DNA of 8,003 nucleotides from Syntrophaceae bacterium UBA5744 (GTDB lineage: Bacteria > Desulfobacterota > Syntrophia > Syntrophales > UBA2192). Position numbers and translations under genes: made by a program. Shown one piece after another: positions 5,427 through 8,003 of the stretch (position 1 is its first letter; each line of letters opens with the position of its first letter). The DNA lies in NCBI GenBank assembly GCA_002419215.1, contig DIFQ01000118.1, positions 1 to 8,003 on the forward strand. Reading direction: 5' to 3'. Below the pieces are notes generated by a model, which was given only the letters and a program-made list of their open reading frames with translations, did not search any database and was not told the origin of the DNA.

Positions 5427-5461
5427 CCCTCGTCCCGACACCCTTGTCCCTTGTCCCTGTC
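5427..5461. repeat. Heptamer tandem array, CCCTTGT type
   Basis: Five units in 7-bp register, consensus CCCTYGT with two exact adjacent CCCTTGT copies (5441-5454). The unit is unrelated in sequence to the GAAGCCC, GGTCACC and TGTAGGC families but has the same period. Confidence 0.65.
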
Positions 5462-5756
5462 ATATCCGACAAAAATGACGAATCGGGATGCATTTTAATA
5501 GTCTTCCTTTCCCTTTCTTTTATGGATTCTTCCGTGACTATATCCACTTGAGACAATTATTCTCCTGTCCCCCTTTCTGGTAATCTTCTTGCAACATATG
5601 AATCATGAAGATCATCGGTATTCACATGGCCGGTCCTGGAACGGAACAGAACTAAAATCTGTTACCTATTCAATTTCATTCTGCTTTTCCGATTCAAGTC
5701 CAGGAAAACCTGGTAAGGGAAAACCGCCATTCAGGAGAAGTCCCGGGCGAGGGCAT

Positions 5757-6305
5757 ATGTTTATTATTGCGATTTCGCTGACCATTTTAATGATATCCGC
5801 GATCGTCTTTTCGCTTTGCCGCATCCCGGCGAGGGCTTTTGGTAATGTTTGCGATAAATCTCTGAGATTCGACAACCGGGCCGATGCAAGGCGGTTCGAG
5901 GACCTCCTGGCTAACGGCGATGCTGAAAGCGTTCACAGGATCCTGAAGGCGCTTCAGCAAAGAGGCGACATCGATATTTTTGAATCGGAAAAAGAAATAT
6001 ATGTAAGCGGGATTCGAAGTGTATCCGCCGATAAACACCGGAAGATCACACGCGGCCTGCTTGTCTCCGATTATGATCCTGTTGAAGATTTCCGCAATCT
6101 GAGCGTGGTGTCCCGGTTCAGTCCCGACGCCCCGGTCATGGATGCCGTGAAAGACCTGCGCGTCAGCAAATGCGAAACCGTATCCACGACTGATCACGAG
6201 GAAATCAGAGATGACCTGTTTGCCTCGGATTACGATATCATCGAATTGCTGGAGAATCTGACCACAAGACCCGGCTGTTTCCTTACCGTTCAAACCCCCG
6301 CATGA
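5757..6305 (+). CDS. Membrane-anchored protein of unknown function with internal duplication
   Basis: I do not recognise this protein. From ATG 5757 it has 182 residues: a hydrophobic segment at about 2-22 (MFIIAISLTILMISAIVFSL), which is a signal anchor or an uncleaved signal, then an acidic, charged soluble domain. Residues 79-115 and 132-168 are a direct duplication of 37 residues with 15 identities, centred on SDYD and ending in NL. GCGAGGG lies just before ATG 5757. An upstream in-frame ATG at 5598 would add 53 residues of Ser/Gly/Pro-rich sequence ahead of the membrane segment; I think that less likely. Its base composition is more AT-rich than the other genes here, which may indicate transfer or weak selection. 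The opposite-strand frame at 5787-6422 overlaps it and is considered a shadow. It stands alone between repeat-rich gaps and converges on the DUF2284 gene. Confidence 0.6.
   Translation: MFIIAISLTILMISAIVFSLCRIPARAFGNVCDKSLRFDNRADARRFEDLLANGDAESVHRILKALQQRGDIDIFESEKEIYVSGIRSVSADKHRKITRGLLVSDYDPVEDFRNLSVVSRFSPDAPVMDAVKDLRVSKCETVSTTDHEEIRDDLFASDYDIIELLENLTTRPGCFLTVQTPA
5991..6260 (+). repeat. Duplicated 37-codon unit within the unknown membrane protein
   Basis: Unit 1 is 5991-6101 and unit 2 is 6150-6260, offset by 159 bases. They share the pattern K...VS....VS...H..I...L..SDYD..E...NL at protein level, while the DNA has diverged. This points to an old duplication under protein-level selection and supports the + strand frame being real. 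Confidence 0.6.
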
Positions 6306-6340
6306 AACAGCGTTTGTCCCTTGTAGTTCTTCCTCTTCAC

Positions 6341-6430
6341 CCCTGGACCCTTGCACCTGAATCCGGATGCCCGATGCCCGAATCCCTCCTTGTTTCTTTC
6401 TCCCCCACCGGTCACGGGTCACCGGTCACC
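6341..6430. repeat. Octamer pair and two heptamer arrays between convergent genes
   Basis: CCCTGGAC and CCTTGCAC (6341-6356) are octamers like those at 7250-7281. Four GANNCCC-type heptamers (6359-6386) and three GGTCACN heptamers (6410-6430) follow. The array fills most of the 138-bp gap between two genes that face each other, up to about 14 bases from the stop of the minus-strand gene. No ordinary bidirectional terminator is visible. Confidence 0.7.
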
Positions 6431-6443
6431 GCTGCGAAGCCGC

Positions 6444-6983
6444 TCAGTCGACCAGCATCAGGCAGTAGAGGTTTTGTGTTTCCGTTTTCTCTTTCAAGGT
6501 CTGGATAAAAAATCCATTGTTCCTTGCCGTCTGATATACATCGATCCCGCAGGACTCCATGGACGGCCTGGCCTTGCCGGGCTGGATGCAGGGTGCGTCC
6601 TTGACCTTCGAGCACTCCTTGCACAGGGGGCAGGGGCCCGCAAGGTAGACGAAGGACTTGTAATAGCCGTCCTTGAAGATCTCGCCCTCCATCTTCACGA
6701 GCATGTCGAAAATGCCCAGGTTCCGCTTGCCCCGCTCGGGTGTCCGGGGGGCCTCGATGTGAAAGAGGATGGCGCGATTGTAGCCGTCGAGGACTCTCCG
6801 GGTCTCCTCCGGGGTGGGGGTCGTCGGGGGGCAGCAGTGGCTGATCCTGTAGGGGCAGCCGAACAGGCACTTCATCCTGACCCACGCTGCCGTGACCACC
6901 GTGCTCGGGTGGATCACCTTCGCATGGCTCACCCCTTCCGCGATTGCCTTTTCGCAATACTTTTCCAGATCCGCAGTTTGCAT
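6444..6983 (-). CDS. DUF2284 family predicted metal-binding protein
   Basis: The 179-residue product has the cysteine pattern of the DUF2284 family: Cys39, Cys43, Cys50 and Cys51 (CLFGCPYR...HCCPP) in the N-terminal half, and a CPLCKEC motif with Cys118, Cys121 and Cys124 plus Cys132 and Cys145 in the C-terminal half. The family is annotated as metal-binding from such motifs; a metal or iron-sulfur site is likely, but the reaction is not known to me. There is no signal peptide, so it is probably cytoplasmic. ATG at 6983 is chosen because AGGAG lies eight bases upstream and because the longer frame, starting near 7070, would overlap a good promoter. The gene is alone on this strand in the window and has no partner gene that would suggest a pathway. 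Confidence 0.88.
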   Translation of the reverse strand: MQTADLEKYCEKAIAEGVSHAKVIHPSTVVTAAWVRMKCLFGCPYRISHCCPPTTPTPEETRRVLDGYNRAILFHIEAPRTPERGKRNLGIFDMLVKMEGEIFKDGYYKSFVYLAGPCPLCKECSKVKDAPCIQPGKARPSMESCGIDVYQTARNNGFFIQTLKEKTETQNLYCLMLVD

Positions 6984-6987
6984 GGCA

Positions 6988-6997
6988 CCCTCTCCTT
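6988..6997 (-). promoter_or_regulatory. Ribosome binding site of the DUF2284 gene
   Basis: AAGGAGAGGG on the minus strand, with AGGAG eight bases before the ATG at 6983. It decides the start against the upstream TTG at 7070. Confidence 0.8.
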
Positions 6998-7017
6998 TGT
7001 GGATTGATCGGAACCCC

Positions 7018-7029
7018 GTATGTCCATAC
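7018..7029. promoter_or_regulatory. Palindrome GTATGTCCATAC, candidate operator
   Basis: GTATG / TC / CATAC is a perfect 5-bp inverted repeat located just downstream of the expected transcription start of the DUF2284 gene, where a bound repressor could block transcription. A chance occurrence is possible for arms this short. Confidence 0.3.
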
Positions 7030-7041
7030 TCCGCACCGGTA

Positions 7042-7070
7042 GTCATATAGAAAACGGAGAAGCTTGTCAA
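7042..7070 (-). promoter_or_regulatory. Sigma-70 promoter of the DUF2284 gene
   Basis: On the minus strand TTGACA (7070-7065) is a perfect -35 box. It is followed after exactly 17 bases by TATGAC (7047-7042), matching four of six -10 positions; the overlapping TATATG at spacing 15 is an alternative. Transcription would start near 7035, giving a leader of about 50 bases before the ATG at 6983. Confidence 0.6.
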
Positions 7071-7104
7071 AATCTACTCTCTCTCTAAGGCATCTCGTGT
7101 CTGC

Positions 7105-7118
7105 TGCGGGCTGCAGGC
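7105..7118. repeat. Pair of TGCRGGC heptamers
   Basis: TGCGGGC and TGCAGGC are adjacent and belong to the same unit family as the array at 7318-7345 and the pairs at 302-315 and 4727-4740. Confidence 0.45.
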
Positions 7119-7130
7119 CCATCCCCCCCC

Positions 7131-7166
7131 AACGAAACAAACGAAATCAACGAAATGAACGTAATA
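7131..7166. repeat. Nonamer tandem array, AACGAAATS type
   Basis: Four 9-bp units: AACGAAACA, AACGAAATC, AACGAAATG and a diverged AACGTAATA. The array directly follows a C8 run (7123-7130). It is AT-rich, unlike its flanks. Confidence 0.7.
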
Positions 7167-7205
7167 GACGTGTTTGTTTATGCCCCGCGGCTTGTGGCTT
7201 TGCCA

Positions 7206-7224
7206 TCCTGAGCCTGTCGAAGGA
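7206..7224. repeat. TCCTGAGCCTGTCGAAGGA dispersed repeat word
   Basis: This 19-base word with inverted TCCT/AGGA ends is, from memory, one of the most widely scattered intergenic repeat words in bacteria. In this window it occurs once, between the nonamer and octamer arrays. Confidence 0.5.
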
Positions 7225-7249
7225 GCGGTTTGCGGCTCTTTCTCTTTAC

Positions 7250-7281
7250 CCTTGAACCTTTGCACCTTTGAACCCTTGGAC
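7250..7281. repeat. Octamer tandem array, CYTTGNAC type
   Basis: Four adjacent 8-bp units (CCTTGAAC, CTTTGCAC, CTTTGAAC, CCTTGGAC) in exact register. Two further units of the family lie at 6341-6356. Confidence 0.7.
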
Positions 7282-7317
7282 CCGAGTTAACTGCACAGCG
7301 GCCGGTCATTCATTCAC

Positions 7318-7345
7318 TGTAGGCTGTCGGCTGCAGGCTGTAGGC
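7318..7345. repeat. Heptamer tandem array, TGTAGGC type
   Basis: Four units in exact 7-bp register: TGTAGGC, TGTCGGC, TGCAGGC, TGTAGGC. The first and last units are identical, so the array is more regular than the others in the window. Confidence 0.7.
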
Positions 7346-7391
7346 TTTCTGTAACCCAGCCACTTTTTTGCTGCATCAAAGCTCGTCGGGC

Positions 7392-7430
7392 TTGCCTTCC
7401 ACTGCAAATGAATGTATTTTGTATTCACAA
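7392..7430 (+). promoter_or_regulatory. Possible promoter and operator of the sugar kinase gene
   Basis: TTGCCT (7392-7397) and TATTTT (7415-7420) are 17 bases apart and each match four of six consensus positions. TTGT / ATTC / ACAA (7419-7430) is a short inverted repeat overlapping the end of the -10 box. GntR-family repressors often bind such TTGT...ACAA sites and often control sugar-acid genes; that link is inference. Confidence 0.3.
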
Positions 7431-7470
7431 TTGCACAGCATCTCGTTCCACATGGTGGATTGCACCCGTT

Positions 7471-8003
7471 ATGGCGAATCGGAGCCGATCGAGAAATAAA
7501 ATCGTGGTCCTGGCCGATGACCTGACCGGCGCCAACGACACGGGGGTGCAGTTCGCAAAGCAGGGGCTGAAGTCCCTTGTCCTGATATCCCTTCCCGATT
7601 CCCCCTCGGAACTCGAAGAAGATGTGCTGATCGTCGACACGCAGAGCCGGGCCTTGTCCCCGGCAGAGGCGTATGAAAAGGTTGCGCAGGCGGTCAGCCT
7701 CTTCCAGGACCGGGGGCCCTTTCAGGCCCTGTACAAGAAGATCGATTCCACCCTGCGCGGCAATCTCGGCCCGGAAATAGACGCCCTGATGGACGTCTGC
7801 GGCTTCGCGCTTGCCGTCGTGGCCCCTGCCTTCCCCAAAAACGGGCGGATCACCGTGGGCGGCTGCCACATCCTGGGAGGCGCCCCCCTGGAAGCGACGG
7901 AAATCGCCAGGGACCCCGTGTGCCCCGTCGGCGAATCGCACATCCCGACCCTGATCGCGGGGCAGACCAGGCGAAAGGTGGGGCATGTCGGGATCAAGAG
8001 CGT
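7471..8003 (+). CDS. Four-carbon acid sugar kinase family protein, N-terminal part
   Basis: The frame is open from ATG 7471 to the window end, giving 177 residues of a family usually somewhat over 400 residues long. The signature motifs of the DUF1537 / OtnK-DtnK-DenK family are present: VVLADDLTGANDTG (12-25), YKKIDSTLRGNLGPE (88-102) and VAPAFPKNGRITVGG (117-131). By family knowledge such enzymes phosphorylate four-carbon sugar acids (3-oxo-tetronate, threonate, erythronate) with ATP in the cytoplasm, before an aldolase or a PdxA-type dehydrogenase. The substrate cannot be chosen from this fragment, and the partner genes, if any, lie outside the window. No good Shine-Dalgarno precedes ATG 7471; GTG 7504 inside the first strand is unlikely. 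The opposite-strand frames at 7306-7997 are shadows. Confidence 0.9.
   Translation, partial: MANRSRSRNKIVVLADDLTGANDTGVQFAKQGLKSLVLISLPDSPSELEEDVLIVDTQSRALSPAEAYEKVAQAVSLFQDRGPFQALYKKIDSTLRGNLGPEIDALMDVCGFALAVVAPAFPKNGRITVGGCHILGGAPLEATEIARDPVCPVGESHIPTLIAGQTRRKVGHVGIKS

Larger units (their letters stand above)
4697..5756. other. Repeat-rich intergenic region of about 1 kb
   Basis: No frame here looks like a protein; the 96-codon frame at 4923-5213 is a reading of the repeats (Arg/Gly/Glu-rich start). The stretch contains, in order, heptamer arrays, a dispersed repeat copy, a GAGAGGGT/GAGGGTG repeat pair, a 113-bp element with inverted ends, a cluster of palindromes, and a CCCTTGT heptamer array. 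From about 5460 the DNA turns AT-richer before the next gene. A frame-compatible ATG at 5598 could extend that gene upstream. Confidence 0.6.
6984..7470. other. Divergent intergenic region between DUF2284 and sugar kinase genes
   Basis: The left part (6984-7070) is the leader and promoter of the DUF2284 gene. The middle (7100-7350) is made of short tandem repeats of period 7, 8 and 9. The right part (7380-7470) is AT-richer and is the likely promoter region of the kinase gene. No open frame in it looks like a protein. Confidence 0.6.

Noticed and set aside
5690..5756. Possible riboswitch before ATG 5757
   Set aside because: I looked for c-di-GMP (GEMM) riboswitch motifs because of the PilZ gene, but the conserved core words are absent and no multi-stem fold is apparent.
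5787..6422. 211-codon open frame on the minus strand
   Set aside because: It overlaps the duplicated membrane protein and begins inside heptamer repeats at 6359-6422. The repeated protein pattern is on the plus strand.
7131..7345. CRISPR-like alternation of repeats
   Set aside because: The units are only 7-9 bp and directly adjacent without spacers, so these are tandem repeats and not a CRISPR array.

Overview
The window reads as chromosomal DNA of a GC-rich member of the Desulfobacterota (old Deltaproteobacteria, most like the Syntrophales/Syntrophobacterales). This is inference from gene content and style: a multi-PAS protein ending in the LuxR-type output module common in that group, a small Cys-rich DUF2284 protein, and long intergenic stretches full of degenerate short tandem repeats. 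No taxonomic marker gene is present.

Layout. 1-544: no gene; repeats and small GC-rich hairpins. 545-2499 (+): a four-PAS / LuxR-HTH regulator split in two by a one-base frameshift in a G tract at 1540-1545. 2666-3043 (+): PilZ domain protein (predicted c-di-GMP receptor), overlapping by one base a small STAS domain protein at 3043-3363 (+). 3653-4696 (+): exported alpha/beta hydrolase related to homoserine O-acetyltransferase (MetX), behind its own promoter-like sequence with a 17-bp palindrome. 4697-5756: about 1 kb without a convincing gene, packed with repeats, including a 113-bp element with inverted ends. 5757-6305 (+): unrecognised membrane-anchored protein with an internal duplication. 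6444-6983 (-): DUF2284 predicted metal-binding protein with a good promoter and ribosome binding site. 6984-7470: tandem repeats. 7471-8003 (+): N-terminal part of a four-carbon acid sugar kinase (OtnK/DtnK, DUF1537 family), cut by the window end.

How the genes may work together. The first three genes form a plausible signalling cluster: a sensory transcription factor, a c-di-GMP receptor and a STAS partner protein. Three CGTA-type direct repeats spaced exactly 11 bp lie between the regulator and the PilZ-STAS pair and are a candidate binding site. The hydrolase, the duplicated membrane protein, the DUF2284 protein and the sugar kinase look like separate transcription units.

The most unusual feature is the intergenic DNA. 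Most of the larger gaps hold tandem arrays with a 7-bp period but several unrelated unit sequences (GAAGCCC-, GGTCACC-, TGTAGGC- and CCCTTGT-type), plus arrays of period 8 and 9. This resembles the heptameric STRR repeats described in cyanobacteria. Related inverted repeat copies at 1-88 and 4872-4928 bracket the first four genes.
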